Position numbers and translations under genes: made by a program
Shown: positions 60,301-64,000 of the stretch, piece after piece
Layout: every line of letters starts with the position of its first letter
Numbering within the stretch: the first letter of the stretch is position 1
The notes under the pieces: model-generated
Database searches by the model: none
Told to the model about the DNA's origin: nothing
The model's input: only the letters and a program-made list of their open reading frames with translations
NCBI GenBank assembly: GCA_030323885.1
Contig: CM059193.1
Span: 57,494,042-57,558,041 of the forward strand
Origin: Branchipolynoe longqiensis
Lineage: Eukaryota; Annelida; Polychaeta; Phyllodocida; Polynoidae
DNA length: 64,000 bases
Direction: 5' to 3'

Positions 60301-63300
60301 GTGTGAGTTAAATGTTGCTGTCATTTTACTCAAATATGATCACTTCAAAATTGAAAGAGATAATATTTTTAGAGTTGTGCGTAAATCTCAATGTAGACAT
60401 GTGAATGTGATTAACAACACTGACATAATAGATACTGTGATTTTTATTTTTATTTTTTTTGGTAACAAGTTTTTTTATTTTGCCCATAACGTATAAGCTC
60501 CCTTGAGGGTGCTTGTTTTCAACGCTGGAGAGCTGTGATACTGGATTGGTCTGGTCCCGCTCACAGGAGTTTTTACCTGATCTACAGTGCATTCCAGGCA
60601 TTTACTATCCTGTTACTGAAGAATAGCTGTCTGACTGGTTTTATTGCTCTTTCCTTCTTCAGCTTGTATCAATGACCTCTAGTTTTACAGTTGGCTTATA
60701 AATTATATATAGGTTGTGTGTTGCTTGGTTACAGAGGAGGTTTCCTGTGCCGACCCTGATAAATGCACAGCAGTTTGTGGCAACCCTAGCGGCTGCAGCA
60801 ACATAGCTTACCCACTCCTCGTTATCCGGAACCTCCCCGATGGTAAGATTAGTGTTAAGATTATGAAGTGTTTGAGCTGTATGATCAGGCCAAGTAACAG
60901 ACTCCACCAGTAGGGATGTGGTGAGGATCCTCTGTTCAGTTTAGTTATAATTATGCAGCAATGACTTTGAATCTGCTGGCGTTAGCTGGATGTATCCTGG
61001 AATCTGAGGTTCATCTGGTATTGCTGTTAACACCTTGTCAAGCGCTGTCTTTTGAATGATTTTACACTGCAGTTTGATAGGTTTCCTATGTAAGCTGGCA
61101 TTACATTGAAGGGCTAAACTCCCCAAACAGAAAGACTACCTTCCCACAGGGGTTTTGTTGACTGTGAGGCTTTCGTATTTATGGCTGGTATCTTACCAAG
61201 TCTACCATATATTTTTAAATGATGCGTGTTATGTCATAGTTAGGTACTTTAGTATTATAATAATAATAATGTTATTGTAGTGATAGATTGTCAACCCCAC
61301 CCACTCACCCCTACTACGTCGGATCACCATAGCAGGTTAATGTATTATATGCTGTATAAGAATTATACGAGTATAATAACACGGAATACTATACTATCCT
61401 ACCACCCACACACCAGTGATCCGGTGCTTGAACCTCACCTACTCATCTACTGCTCATGCCTCAGATCCGATGGTGGCACCACCGCTCGCCTGCTCACTGT
61501 CCTACTCACTTGCTGCTGAGAAATATATTATATATATATTATATATATATACATATATATATAGAGCCCATATGTGTATGTATGCTATAGAAGATGGTTT
61601 GCTGGGAATAACAATGGTGTGCTTAGGTGTGGTTATTATTCTTTTGAAGCTGTATATGGTGTCAGAGTTTTGGCCTGCTTGCCAACATTCATGTTCTATA
61701 TTTGCACTTCAATTCTCTCAAAAGTTCACCATTTAAAATCAAATTTACTTCAAACTAAATTAAGGTAGATTATAATAATAAACCTAATGTTTTAATCTCA
61801 GAAAATTACAGAAGCTCAAAGCCATCGGACTAGATGCAACTTTAACCAAAATATCGATCATTTTGTATTAGACAAGAATTAAGCTCTTATGGAAAGGAAC
61901 TTGGTGGGGAGTCTCAATATGATAGAGGGGAGTCAGTCACTTTACTATGCATAATAATGTGACTGGACAGTCACTTTATTACATGAGAATGAATGAATGA
62001 ATGAATAAATGCTTAACGGCATATCAGCACACTAAGGGCAATACAATGCCATCAAAATGTCTTAAAACCGGTTAAACAGTCCAATGTGCTTTAAAAACGA
62101 TAAAACTAAGGCAGTACTAACAGTGTCAAATAAACATTTCATACTTGCTACATTAAAATACTGTGCTCGAACATTTGCAAAGTCAATGCATTCAATCAAA
62201 ATATGTTTCACAGTCAGAGGCACTCCACATGGTATGCATTCTGGCTGGTCTTCTGCTTTAAAAAGGTAACTATGAGTCAAATAACTATGTCCCATTCGCA
62301 TATGTGCAACAACGGTCTCTTCGCGTCTATTTCTATGACAAGCACCTGAAAATTTTCCAAGGGTGGGCTGAATTGCATGAAGCTTGTTCATGACAGCTTC
62401 ATCCCATTGTAATTGCCACTTTTTCCTTATGAGTACACTCATGTGCCTTTTGAGGTCCGTGTGAGGAATGGGAAGAGGTGTATTACATGAGTCAGAATAT
62501 TATCTCACCCCGGTCTCTGGCCTAAGCTGCAGCCTCTTTGCTACAGGGGTGCGGGGCATCATGCTGGCTGCCCTGCTGGCTGCACTGATGTCGTCTCTCA
62601 CCTCCATCTTCAACAGCTCCTCCACTGTCTTCACGATCGATATTTGGCAGCGCTTCAGAACCAAGGCGAAGGTGGGTCCCATTGACGGGCGCGTATGCAG
62701 ATACGCAGATACATTTGTATCACATATATACATATTTATATGATATGCCGCATATGGCAGGTTCCCCCTGATCTGCTGCAGGAGTCTGAGCTGATGGTGG
62801 TGATTCCCGACTTTAGTACCTAACACTGCCGCCCATGTCGCTGTTGTAGGAGTCTGAGCTGATGGTGGTGAGATTTGACTTTAGTACCTAACACTGCCGC
62901 CTGTGTCGCTGATATACTGAGCTGATGGTGGTGAGTTCTGCCTTTAGTACCTAACCCTGCCGCCTGTGTCGCTGCTGTAGGAATCTGAGCTGATGGTGTT
63001 GAGTCCTGACTTTAGTACCTAACACTGCCGCCTGTGTCACTGATATACTGAGCTGATGGTGGTGAGTCCTGACTTTAGTATCTAACACTGCCGCCTGTGT
63101 CGGTGATATAGGAGCCTGAGCAGATGGTGGTGAGTTCTGACTTTAGTACCTAAAACTGCCACCTGTGTCACTGATATAGGAGCCTGAGCAGATGGTGGTG
63201 AGTTCTACCTTTAGTATCTAACACTGCCGCCTGTGTCGCTGATATAGGAGCCTGAGCAGATGGTGGTGAGTTCTGACTTTAGTACCTAAAACTGCCACCT

Positions 63301-63845
63301 GTGTCGCTGATATAGGAGCCTGAGCAGATGGTGGTGAGTTCTGCCTTTAGTATCTAACACTGCCGCCTGTTTCGCTGATATAGGAGCCTGAGCAGATGGT
63401 GGTGAGTTCTGACTTTAGTACCTAACACTGCCACCTGTGTCGCTGATATAGGAGTCTGAGCTGATGGTGGTGAGTTCTGACTTTAGTACCTAACACTGCC
63501 GCCTGTGTCGCTGATATACTGAGCTGATGGTGGTGAGTTCTGTCTTTAGTACCTAACCCTGCCACCTATGTCGCTGCTGTAGGAGTCTGAGCTGATGGTG
63601 GTGAGTTCTGTCTTTAGTACCTAACACTGCCACCTATGTCGCTGCTGTAGGAATCTGAGCTGATGGTGGTGAGTCGAATCTACACGCTGTTCCTGGTCGG
63701 CGTCAGCATCCTGTGGCTGCCGGTGCTGGAGAGGGTGCAGGGCTCCCAGTTCTGGGACTACTCGCAGTCGATCGGCTCCTACCTGCTGCCTCCCATCGTC
63801 GTGGCTTTCCTTCTCGGCATCTTCTGGGAGAGGACCACCGAGAAG
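31440..63845 (+). CDS. SLC5-family sodium/sugar cotransporter, 12 exons, 3' end outside window
   Basis: Multi-exon gene for a plasma-membrane Na+-coupled solute symporter of the SGLT branch of SLC5. Coding exons: 31440-31520, 34375-34446, 36876-36980, 38962-39021, 40180-40284, 42110-42215, 42911-42991, 48898-49118, 58805-58940, 60735-60842, 62547-62671, 63651-63845. All junctions keep the frame and total 1,395 nt. Hallmarks in order are [24 protein letters not shown] with [45 protein letters not shown], a cysteine-rich extracellular loop, [19 protein letters not shown] (Na2-site helix) and [11 protein letters not shown]. An in-frame TAA at 31428 fixes ATG 31440 as the start. The missing 3' part should encode the last helices. 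The exact paralogue (SLC5A1/2/4/9/10/11-like) and substrate cannot be settled; relative to vertebrate SGLT1 the sugar-site His and Tyr appear replaced. One intron uses a GC donor. Confidence 0.93.
31545..31690 (+). mobile_element. SINE-B 3' fragment in intron 1
   Basis: GCAGCACTATAAAGGCGCC and TCACAAGTCGGTACCTGTCC with (CAA)n tail. Confidence 0.7.
31955..32312 (+). mobile_element. MITE-A in intron 1
   Basis: Ends TTAAAGTTGCATAGTCCGAT and CATCAGACTATGCAGCTTTA, interior intact. Confidence 0.85.
32688..33175. mobile_element. MITE of the GCCGGTGT family in intron 1
   Basis: Left end TGCCGGTGTCGCAGTTTCAG, right end GTAACACCGGCA. Two copies of an internal block (AAGCGATTTGTTTCTAGGTT, GAAGATTGCTCAC) of about 170 bp. 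The same block is inside the 13,276 and 55,380 elements. Confidence 0.7.
33296..33570 (-). mobile_element. SINE-B, minus strand, in intron 1
   Basis: TTGTTTTACATGCTAGCAAC through CCCACTGGGAAATCAGGC to TTTGACTCGACCGGAAACTG. Confidence 0.85.
33573..34365. repeat. CCGGTTTAA array in a MITE-like block before exon 2
   Basis: Starts with a PIF-like end (AAGGCCCTGTCACAT). It then has a 33-bp duplicated phrase around ACAGAATTTGATCT and an AACCGGTTTAACC/GAACCGGTTTAACC array of 14-15-bp units at 33,940-34,330. No matching right terminus was found. Confidence 0.7.
34375..34446 (+). CDS. SLC5 exon 2 (YFLAGRSM motif)
   Basis: 24 codons, phase 0 on both sides, acceptor CCCCACCAG and donor CCG|GTAAGC. It reads [20 protein letters not shown], the family motif between helices 1 and 2. 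The exon is too short and shifted to stand out as an ORF and was found by looking for the motif missing between exons 1 and 3. A CCGGTTTAA array ends about 45 nt upstream. Confidence 0.9.
34494..34842 (-). mobile_element. MITE-A, reverse, in intron 2
   Basis: AAAGCTGCATAGTCCGATG at the left and CATCGGACTATGCAACTTTA at the right; interior in reverse orientation. Confidence 0.85.
35098..35400 (+). mobile_element. SINE-C with foreign 3' patch
   Basis: Head GGCGGAGTGGTTAGAGTGTC to TTTCTATCGACC, then AGCAGTGGAATGAGGAAGAC and CCTGCTTAAACAACTAATGG in place of the usual 3' end. Confidence 0.75.
35526..35984. other. No gene recognised (intron 2)
   Basis: AT-rich, with a G homopolymer at about 35,770-35,784. 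Confidence 0.5.
35985..36850 (+). repeat. 110-112-bp minisatellite ending at exon 3
   Basis: Seven to eight units; the phrase GGTGTGAATC recurs at 36111, 36223, 36335, 36445, 36557, 36669 and 36779. Each unit has an inverted repeat ATTCACACCTATTC...GATAGGTGTGAAT and CAAGCAAAC..CAGTAATTCTGCC. The last partial unit runs into the exon 3 acceptor. Confidence 0.93.
36876..36980 (+). CDS. SLC5 exon 3 (helix 2, substrate/Na+ site)
   Basis: 35 codons, phase 0/0, acceptor GGGTTCACAG and donor CAT|GTGAGT. It encodes [20 protein letters not shown] and ends with VVMFEWH. In vertebrate SGLT1 this segment holds Asn78, His83 and Glu102 of the sugar site. The Asn and Glu are kept here, but the His position reads Met (NIGAPMF against NIGSGHF). 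The 110-112-bp minisatellite runs up to about 30 nt before the acceptor. Confidence 0.93.
37194..37893. mobile_element. PIF/Harbinger-like MITE in intron 3, TTA duplication
   Basis: Ends TGGCCCTGTCACATTACGAC and the complement of TGGTGCTGTCACATTACGAT, flanked by TTA (37191-37193 and 37894-37896). The interior is full of TACGTA-type words and has the palindrome GTTTTGTGCATGCACAAAAC at 37700-37719. Confidence 0.88.
38210..38625. mobile_element. Diverged MITE-E-like copy in intron 3
   Basis: Shares TATCATAGCCCGCTAC, GCCATCTTGTTCCTTTTGCA and TTCTCTCCCATTTCA with the MITE-E copies. Ends eroded (GGTAAAGGTGGATC). Confidence 0.5.
38640..38885 (-). mobile_element. SINE-B, minus strand, in intron 3
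   Basis: CTGATATCCCACTCAGTCAC through GCCAAGCGCCTGGCTAGGAA to CTCATTCAGTCATCCCGTC. Confidence 0.8.
38962..39021 (+). CDS. SLC5 exon 4 (helix 3)
   Basis: 20 codons, phase 0/0: [20 protein letters not shown]. Acceptor CTTTATTTAG and donor GGG|GTAAGT. It matches the SGLT helix that precedes the TMPEYLRKRFGG-type loop. A minus-strand SINE-B ends about 75 nt upstream. Confidence 0.9.
39170..40060 (+). repeat. 23-bp minisatellite in intron 4
   Basis: About 38 units of CTCCTCACCCATATCTACACATG with T/C and length variants. It occupies most of the intron between exons 4 and 5. Open frames result from the lack of stop words. Confidence 0.92.
40180..40284 (+). CDS. SLC5 exon 5 ([12 protein letters not shown] loop and helix 4)
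   Basis: 35 codons, phase 0/0, acceptor CTACCACCACAG and donor GCC|GTGAGT. It reads [20 protein letters not shown] and then a hydrophobic helix ending TIISQIA. The (M)[10 protein letters not shown] motif is the sodium/solute symporter signature loop. Confidence 0.93.
40317..40728 (+). mobile_element. MITE-A with a poly(T)-led insertion, intron 5
   Basis: CATAGAGTCTGATGG to CATCGGACTATGCAGCTT, interrupted at about 40,398-40,490 by a T-rich stretch plus GAATACATATTTTGTCAGCG and GGCACTGGTCTTCCAGCC, a retroposon end seen also at 27.2 and 6.6 kb. Confidence 0.75.
40785..41100 (+). repeat. 26-bp minisatellite in intron 5
   Basis: About eleven units of AAATAGGCTTCAATGCACTA TTTATT, some diverged to AAATATACTTGAATG. 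Confidence 0.88.
41325..42080. repeat. Polypurine minisatellite before exon 6
   Basis: About 750 bp of almost pure G/A on the plus strand (GGAGGGAGGAGAGAGGGATG and GAGGGATGAGGGG units). It could form triplex or G-quadruplex structures in the transcript. It ends 30 nt before the exon 6 acceptor. Confidence 0.93.
42110..42215 (+). CDS. SLC5 exon 6 (helix 5)
   Basis: 106 nt, phase 0 start and phase 1 end, acceptor TGCCATCAG and donor ATAG|GTGAGT. It encodes [16 protein letters not shown] followed by the hydrophobic stretch [19 protein letters not shown] polypurine minisatellite of about 750 bp ends some 30 nt before the acceptor, so this splice site has an unusual upstream context. Confidence 0.92.
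42262..42570 (+). mobile_element. SINE-C in intron 6
   Basis: Head GTGGTGGAGTGGTTAGAGTA, ATACCATGTCAATGTGG, AACTGTCTAATGTTGAAAAC, ending CTTCCAGAACAAAGC. Confidence 0.85.
42911..42991 (+). CDS. SLC5 exon 7 ([14 protein letters not shown])
   Basis: 81 nt, phase 1/1, acceptor TGTCTTACAG and donor ATCA|GTAAGT. Joined to exon 6 it reads [20 protein letters not shown] then GASILAGI, the SLC5 signature of helix 6. A 15-bp tandem repeat begins some 30-40 nt after the donor. Confidence 0.93.
43020..43200 (+). repeat. 15-bp minisatellite after exon 7
   Basis: About twelve units of ACAAAAGCTCACAAG, beginning some 30-40 nt after the exon 7 donor. Confidence 0.93.
43288..43470 (+). mobile_element. SINE-B, 5' truncated, intron 7
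   Basis: GCTGGTTAGCTCGGTGTCAG to AAACAACAAACAAACAAACC. Confidence 0.82.
43567..43893 (-). mobile_element. SINE-B, minus strand, intron 7
   Basis: GTTTGTTGGGGTTTCATGTC through to the head complement TCCAATGATTCAGCCACCG. Confidence 0.85.
44205..44345 (-). mobile_element. SINE-D, minus strand, intron 7
   Basis: GATGGGAATTTGAAATATTG, TTGAATTCGAACTCACACC (box-B complement), GTTAACCACTATACTTCC, GATGCAATCACCCTA. Confidence 0.6.
44346..45074. other. No gene recognised (intron 7)
   Basis: Unique-looking DNA. GCAGGCTATAGTGAAATCA near 44,595 recurs near 47,085 as GCAGGCTAATAGGAAATCA, suggesting an unnamed repeat. Confidence 0.45.
45075..45320 (-). mobile_element. Two SINE-D copies, minus strand, intron 7
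   Basis: The first has AATATTGCACCTAGAGCA and GCTAGCATGCTAACTATTAC. The second starts near 45,245 with GGGCTAGCATGTTAAGCATT. Both end with CAATCACTCTG/CAAACACCCTA blocks. Confidence 0.6.
45785..46260 (-). mobile_element. I-like LINE C-terminal fragment, antisense in intron 7
   Basis: On the minus strand two frames carry [30 protein letters not shown], and then [17 protein letters not shown]. These match the region after RNase H in the 62.1-62.4 kb LINE copy ([29 protein letters not shown]). Frameshifted and truncated. Confidence 0.78.
46340..48500. other. No gene recognised (intron 7)
   Basis: AT-rich intronic DNA with a (TA)n run at 46,615 and GATGATGCTGATGAT near 48,030. The motif GTACTGTGTAATCAAAATGATAA next to AAACCCACCA at 47,920 partly recurs at 48,165. 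No coding signal. Confidence 0.5.
48530..48882 (+). mobile_element. LINE 3' end abutting exon 8
   Basis: Same sequence as 15.5-15.8 kb (CAAGAAAACATTTTTGCC, TCTATTTCACCC, TATGGTCTATGCTGCCGACA, GGCGTAAGGAAACCACC) with an (AATC)n tail to 48,880, only about 17 nt before the exon 8 acceptor. Confidence 0.8.
48898..49118 (+). CDS. SLC5 exon 8 (large extracellular loop, WCTDQ)
   Basis: 221 nt, phase 1 start and phase 0 end, donor CAG|GTGAGT. It begins with [11 protein letters not shown] and contains the extracellular loop with [14 protein letters not shown] and [14 protein letters not shown], ending [12 protein letters not shown]1 has WYWCTDQ here: the Trp is kept and the sugar-stacking Tyr position appears to be Ala. 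The acceptor GTCATTGCAG follows a retroposon (AATC)n tail by about 20 nt, so the polypyrimidine tract is poor. The start is set by phase and by homology to the EVGG region. Confidence 0.88.
49358..49588 (+). repeat. YR retroelement repeat A1
   Basis: 231 bp starting GGTCGTAATGCGAAGCATTA (GTAATGCGAAGCATTAC is a near-perfect palindrome) and ending at GCCTTTCTTCT. It is repeated as A2 with one mismatch. It contains a TATA-like CTTATAAGG at 49522-49530, a likely promoter for element RNA. Confidence 0.9.
49524..49529 (+). promoter_or_regulatory. TATA-like box of the YR element
   Basis: TATAAG in CCTTATAAGG within A1, about 115 bp before the Gag ATG. The same sequence is in A2 (54420-54425), and a minus-strand counterpart is present near 23170 in the related element. 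Position and conservation suggest a core promoter; start-site mapping has not been done. Confidence 0.5.
49642..50790 (+). CDS. Gag-like protein of the YR retrotransposon
   Basis: 382 codons beginning [17 protein letters not shown]. The frame is open 48 nt further upstream but without another clear ATG. The N-terminal third is basic and Ser/Pro-rich. The middle part has a folded look ([20 protein letters not shown] and [17 protein letters not shown]). The C-terminus carries Cys/His spacing, including [11 protein letters not shown] and HTCAYCA, that resembles the zinc-binding tail of Gag-like ORFs of YR retroelements. It would bind and package element RNA. It ends at TAG 50788-50790, where the RT frame (-1) is already open. 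Confidence 0.75.
   Translation: MPSRGKGKSRKSSKASGMATPGPSSGSPGGSVPSTAPASPVAPSGQPSSETALLIQAITRLTSRMDAVEMGQARGAPGSPPPTPRREPAYSLPPVPAPRACAATGSRPPPPPQATQPAGLHPQYEGYTRAHASSAPPPAYRQDPVEHSPASAADAVREILASAVRRRGIPSDYVFPCDLVERGPGRKAVKLGEATKDEYNLALLSMVNHPSFPDHSLQGLHHHHLTVMRDILIHPWPTVRRYSESIFSWIADGRLPQGWHDPVALNMLRVDSLTTPTHQPSTAAPVRPTHPARARQQPRSLPEARIAYSRDLHGAPCGAWNRDPAACTLAAPGEAHGQGGARQRHTCAYCANVRKMLTAHSEDVCNSKRNRERAITATSADF
50791..53087 (+). pseudogene. Reverse transcriptase-RNase H ORF, frameshifted twice and with one stop
   Basis: The reading starts in the -1 frame relative to Gag with a Pro-rich leader, meets TAA at 51456-51458 and then gives the RT N-terminus [18 protein letters not shown]. It shifts by one at an eight-C run (51815-51822) into the frame with [10 protein letters not shown] (motif A) and the YVDD box (VYVDDFIG, near 52150). 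RNase H follows: [13 protein letters not shown] and [11 protein letters not shown], a second shift at a five-C run near 52769-52775, [11 protein letters not shown], then [14 protein letters not shown]. Stop TAG at 53085-53087. Both indels are in C runs, so they may be slippage, decay or assembly error. Without them only the TAA would interrupt the protein. Confidence 0.88.
53069..54073 (+). CDS. Tyrosine recombinase of the YR retrotransposon
   Basis: An intact frame overlapping the end of the RT ORF. I place its readable start near 53069-53105 ([18 protein letters not shown]); no unambiguous ATG was found, so translation may be coupled. An N-terminal core-binding domain is followed by the catalytic domain: box I Arg in [11 protein letters not shown], the [11 protein letters not shown] box (His and second Arg), [12 protein letters not shown] with Trp in the H/W position and Tyr as the nucleophile. 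It integrates the circular DNA copy without staggered target cuts. The ORF ends at 54073 inside B1. Confidence 0.88.
   Translation, partial: LLSRPLGYLPAEIDDVARHRLAALAPATWRNRRRQAEDFVSFTVARGVDPLAPSAFDVAAFTASLFARALAPASVKNAVSGARTWVEGAGGLTSGFDARLARDVCRGGERSSAHVPRQAPPLTPRQLALAISHLARAGPASLAPRAALLLGYFGMLRQSNLLAPSPEGWGGPHTLTRADVRPAPGGLRLLIKSSKTISGPSGAVALFVPAIPGSPLCPVSTWQLALAQSPAPQDAPAFMMPSGRPLDPRTLTELLRGALKAQGVPAPETFTLHRLRRGAAQACQRAGVPLPDIMAQGTWTSEAVHAYVHRLAPSGAPRALSSVLVEGSSAHPPS
54040..54253 (+). repeat. YR retroelement repeat B1
   Basis: 214 bp starting GGTGGAGGGCTC and ending CCGCGCATC, directly abutting A2. It overlaps the last codons of the recombinase ORF and contains AATAAA at 54202-54207. Two mismatches to B2. 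Confidence 0.9.
54254..54484 (+). repeat. YR retroelement repeat A2
   Basis: Second copy of A, 230 of 231 bases identical to A1. Its junction with B1 (GCATC|GGTCG) represents the circle junction used by these elements. Confidence 0.9.
54527..54740 (+). repeat. YR retroelement repeat B2
   Basis: Second copy of B and right end of the element, separated from A2 by a 42-bp pyrimidine-rich spacer. It contains AATAAA at 54689-54694, a likely polyadenylation signal for element transcripts and possibly for host transcripts. Confidence 0.9.
55380..56062. mobile_element. MITE with perfect 36-bp inverted repeats (GGTGTTGCAGTTTCC)
   Basis: Ends 55380-55415 and 56027-56062 are exact complements. The interior carries two copies of the AAATATCTC..ACCACACCACCTAGAAACAAA block and TGACGCATGCGCAGAG near 55,999. 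Confidence 0.88.
56417..56466. repeat. GTCTAGAC palindromic microsatellite
   Basis: Six or so copies of the self-complementary octamer GTCTAGAC, the last two changed to ATCTAGAC. Confidence 0.92.
56640..57315 (-). mobile_element. SINE-B (minus) split by MITE-E
   Basis: CTCACTGGGATACCAGGCCG up to GCTGGCACC (56689). It resumes at GCTAGCACCATGACCCGATT (57107) and runs to the head complement near 57,310. Confidence 0.8.
56690..57106. mobile_element. MITE-E, second copy
   Basis: TAGATAAAGGATTTACTCGG and GGGTGAATCTTTTTTCTA ends, flanked by GCTGGCACC and GCTAGCACC. About 415 bp, like the 6,857 copy. Confidence 0.8.
57318..57455 (-). mobile_element. SINE-D fragment with (TA)n
   Basis: TGGAATGGCATATATATATA and TTACACTACCTAGACTCCCT, GATGCAATCAACCTATCC. 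Confidence 0.5.
57505..57818 (-). mobile_element. SINE-C, minus strand, intron 8
   Basis: TTTTTTTTTCTTGAAGATTT to CGCTCTAACCACTCTCGCCA. Confidence 0.88.
57921..58243 (+). mobile_element. SINE-B, intron 8
   Basis: Head GTGGTCTAATCCATAGAGCG with box B GAGTTCGAATCCC; full body; (CAAA)n tail. Confidence 0.87.
58244..58695 (+). repeat. Tandem SINE-B 3' halves with hairpins
   Basis: Three units of about 130-150 bp. In each, ACTCATGGCAA..TATAGTGTTGATTT pairs with a downstream GTCGCCATGAGTACACAC, then ACAAGTCGGTAC..TGTCATGATATGACC and (AAC)n. The SINE 3' end has been amplified head-to-tail. Confidence 0.8.
58715..58790 (+). repeat. Retroposon-tail remnant and ATC microsatellite before exon 9
   Basis: TTGCTGACACGGCATTGAGA resembles the LINE end at 48,830 (TGCCGACACGGCGTAAGGA), followed by (ATCATCA)n up to 15 nt before the exon 9 acceptor. 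Confidence 0.65.
58805..58940 (+). CDS. SLC5 exon 9 (helix with conserved Lys; GC donor)
   Basis: 136 nt, phase 0 start and phase 1 end, acceptor CTCACTTCTAG. It encodes [38 protein letters not shown] and VSRIYYP, closely following SGLT1. The Lys in YLKILP matches the sugar-site Lys321. The donor is CCAG|GCAAGT, a GC donor of the standard minor GC-AG type. Reading on through it gives no SGLT match, while joining to exon 10 does. Confidence 0.92.
58941..60734. other. Intron 9 (GC-AG), no other feature
   Basis: Mostly unique AT-rich DNA with a (TA)n near 59,150. CACTTTAGCACAAAATCCTT near 59,900 has an inverted partial match at 46,670. No coding signal. Confidence 0.55.
60735..60842 (+). CDS. 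SLC5 exon 10 (cysteine-rich extracellular loop)
   Basis: 108 nt, phase 1/1, acceptor TTGGTTACAG and donor GATG|GTAAGA. It encodes [20 protein letters not shown] then [16 protein letters not shown]. The spacing of four cysteines followed by NIAYP is the hallmark of the SGLT loop between helices 7 and 8. Confidence 0.93.
61500..61562. repeat. TA microsatellite
   Basis: (TATATAT)n in intron 10. Confidence 0.85.
61655..61850 (-). mobile_element. MITE-A, partial, reverse, intron 10
   Basis: GTCAGAGTTTTGGCCTGCTT through CAGAAGCTCAAAGCCATCGG to ATGCAACTTTAA. Confidence 0.75.
61985..62480 (-). mobile_element. I-like LINE C-terminal fragment, antisense before exon 11
   Basis: Minus-strand frame 62062-62442 encodes [36 protein letters not shown] and [17 protein letters not shown], the zinc-finger-like tail of I/R1-type LINEs. 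The 3' end is (TTCA)n at about 61,985-62,010. 5' truncated. Confidence 0.85.
62547..62671 (+). CDS. SLC5 exon 11 (Na+-site helix)
   Basis: 125 nt, phase 1 start and phase 0 end, acceptor TTTGCTACAG and donor AAG|GTGGGT. It encodes [15 protein letters not shown], then [19 protein letters not shown] and QRFRTKAK. The serines of [11 protein letters not shown] are the Na2-site serines of the LeuT fold. An antisense LINE fragment ends about 80-100 nt upstream, and the 68-bp splice-junction array begins about 100 nt downstream. Confidence 0.94.
62772..63650 (+). repeat. 68-bp splice-junction minisatellite in SLC5 intron 11
   Basis: About 13 units upstream of exon 12 (which is itself unit 14), mostly spaced at exactly 68 bp (for example 63112, 63180, 63248, 63316, 63384, 63452). 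Each unit reads roughly CTTTAGTACCTAACACTGCC, then GCCTGTGTCGCTGATATAG, GAGTCTGAGCTGATGGTG and GTGAGTTCTG: a CTAAC branch-point-like motif, a TAG acceptor, 18 nt homologous to the start of exon 12, and a GTGAGT donor. Three units lost the acceptor (TATACTGAG) and one the donor (GTTGAG). Clearly generated by tandem duplication of the intron-exon boundary. Confidence 0.93.
63651..63845 (+). CDS. SLC5 exon 12 ([11 protein letters not shown])
   Basis: 195 nt, phase 0/0, acceptor GCTGCTGTAG and donor AAG|GTGAGG. It begins [14 protein letters not shown] and continues through [20 protein letters not shown] to [12 protein letters not shown]. The Gln in YSQSI corresponds to Gln457 of SGLT1. The first 21 nt plus the acceptor are the last unit of a tandem array that fills the preceding intron. 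A cryptic GTGAGT donor lies 18 nt into the exon. Confidence 0.93.
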
Positions 63846-63916
63846 GTGAGGGAGCATCTCAGTAGCGTGTCACAGGGCTCACTATTTACTACTTACCAAA
63901 TGTACATCACTGGGCG

Positions 63917-64000
63917 TGGTGGGCGAATCAGTCAGAGCGCAGGCTTCCTGGGCGGAAGGTCGGGATTTTGAACCCAGTCGAGTCAAAGCCATGACTTGAT
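63917..64000 (+). mobile_element. SINE-B, cut by window end
   Basis: GGGCGAATCAGTCAGAGCGC head and the GTCGAGTCAAAGCCATGACT start of the body. Confidence 0.75.

Overview
This is a window of a repeat-rich metazoan genome. It holds one recognisable host gene, an SLC5-family sodium/sugar cotransporter on the plus strand. Twelve coding exons between 31440 and 63845 could be read from their splice sites and continuous frame, and the 3' end lies beyond the window. The spliced reading (about 465 codons) follows the SGLT family from the first membrane helix to the helix around the conserved [11 protein letters not shown] motif. The GT-AG introns, tRNA-derived SINEs, many small inverted-repeat transposons (MITEs), abundant minisatellites and the chordate-like SGLT exon layout suggest an invertebrate deuterostome. 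A lancelet (Branchiostoma) is my best guess, but the assignment is inference.

Layout. 1-31,250 is gene-free: SINEs (called B, C and D here), MITE families (A and E-H, plus elements with GCCGGTGT ends), LINE fragments at 4.6-5.0, 15.5-16.6, 21.1-21.4 and 25.6-26.8 kb, a 46-bp minisatellite (4.0-6.3 kb), an 89-bp satellite (9.1-11.7 kb), a CA/TG satellite inside nested PIF/Harbinger-like MITEs (16.7-20.1 kb), a tyrosine-recombinase (YR) retroelement relative (22.2-23.3 kb) and a 70-bp minisatellite (29.4-30.1 kb). 31.3-64 kb is the cotransporter gene. Almost every exon has a minisatellite or a retroposon tail close to one splice site.

Intron 8 carries a nearly full-length, young, very GC-rich YR retrotransposon of Ngaro/PAT type (49358-54740). 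It has split direct repeats A1-B1-A2-B2, a Gag-like ORF, a reverse transcriptase/RNase H ORF broken by two C-run frameshifts and one stop, and an intact tyrosine recombinase. It split a SINE with no target duplication.

The most unusual feature is in intron 11 (about 62,770-63,650). A 68-bp tandem array copies the acceptor and start of exon 12, so most units carry a branch-point-like CTAAC, a 3' splice site, an 18-nt in-frame micro-exon (ESELMV-like) and a GTGAGT donor. It looks like a ready-made cassette for alternative micro-exons in a cytoplasmic loop of the transporter.
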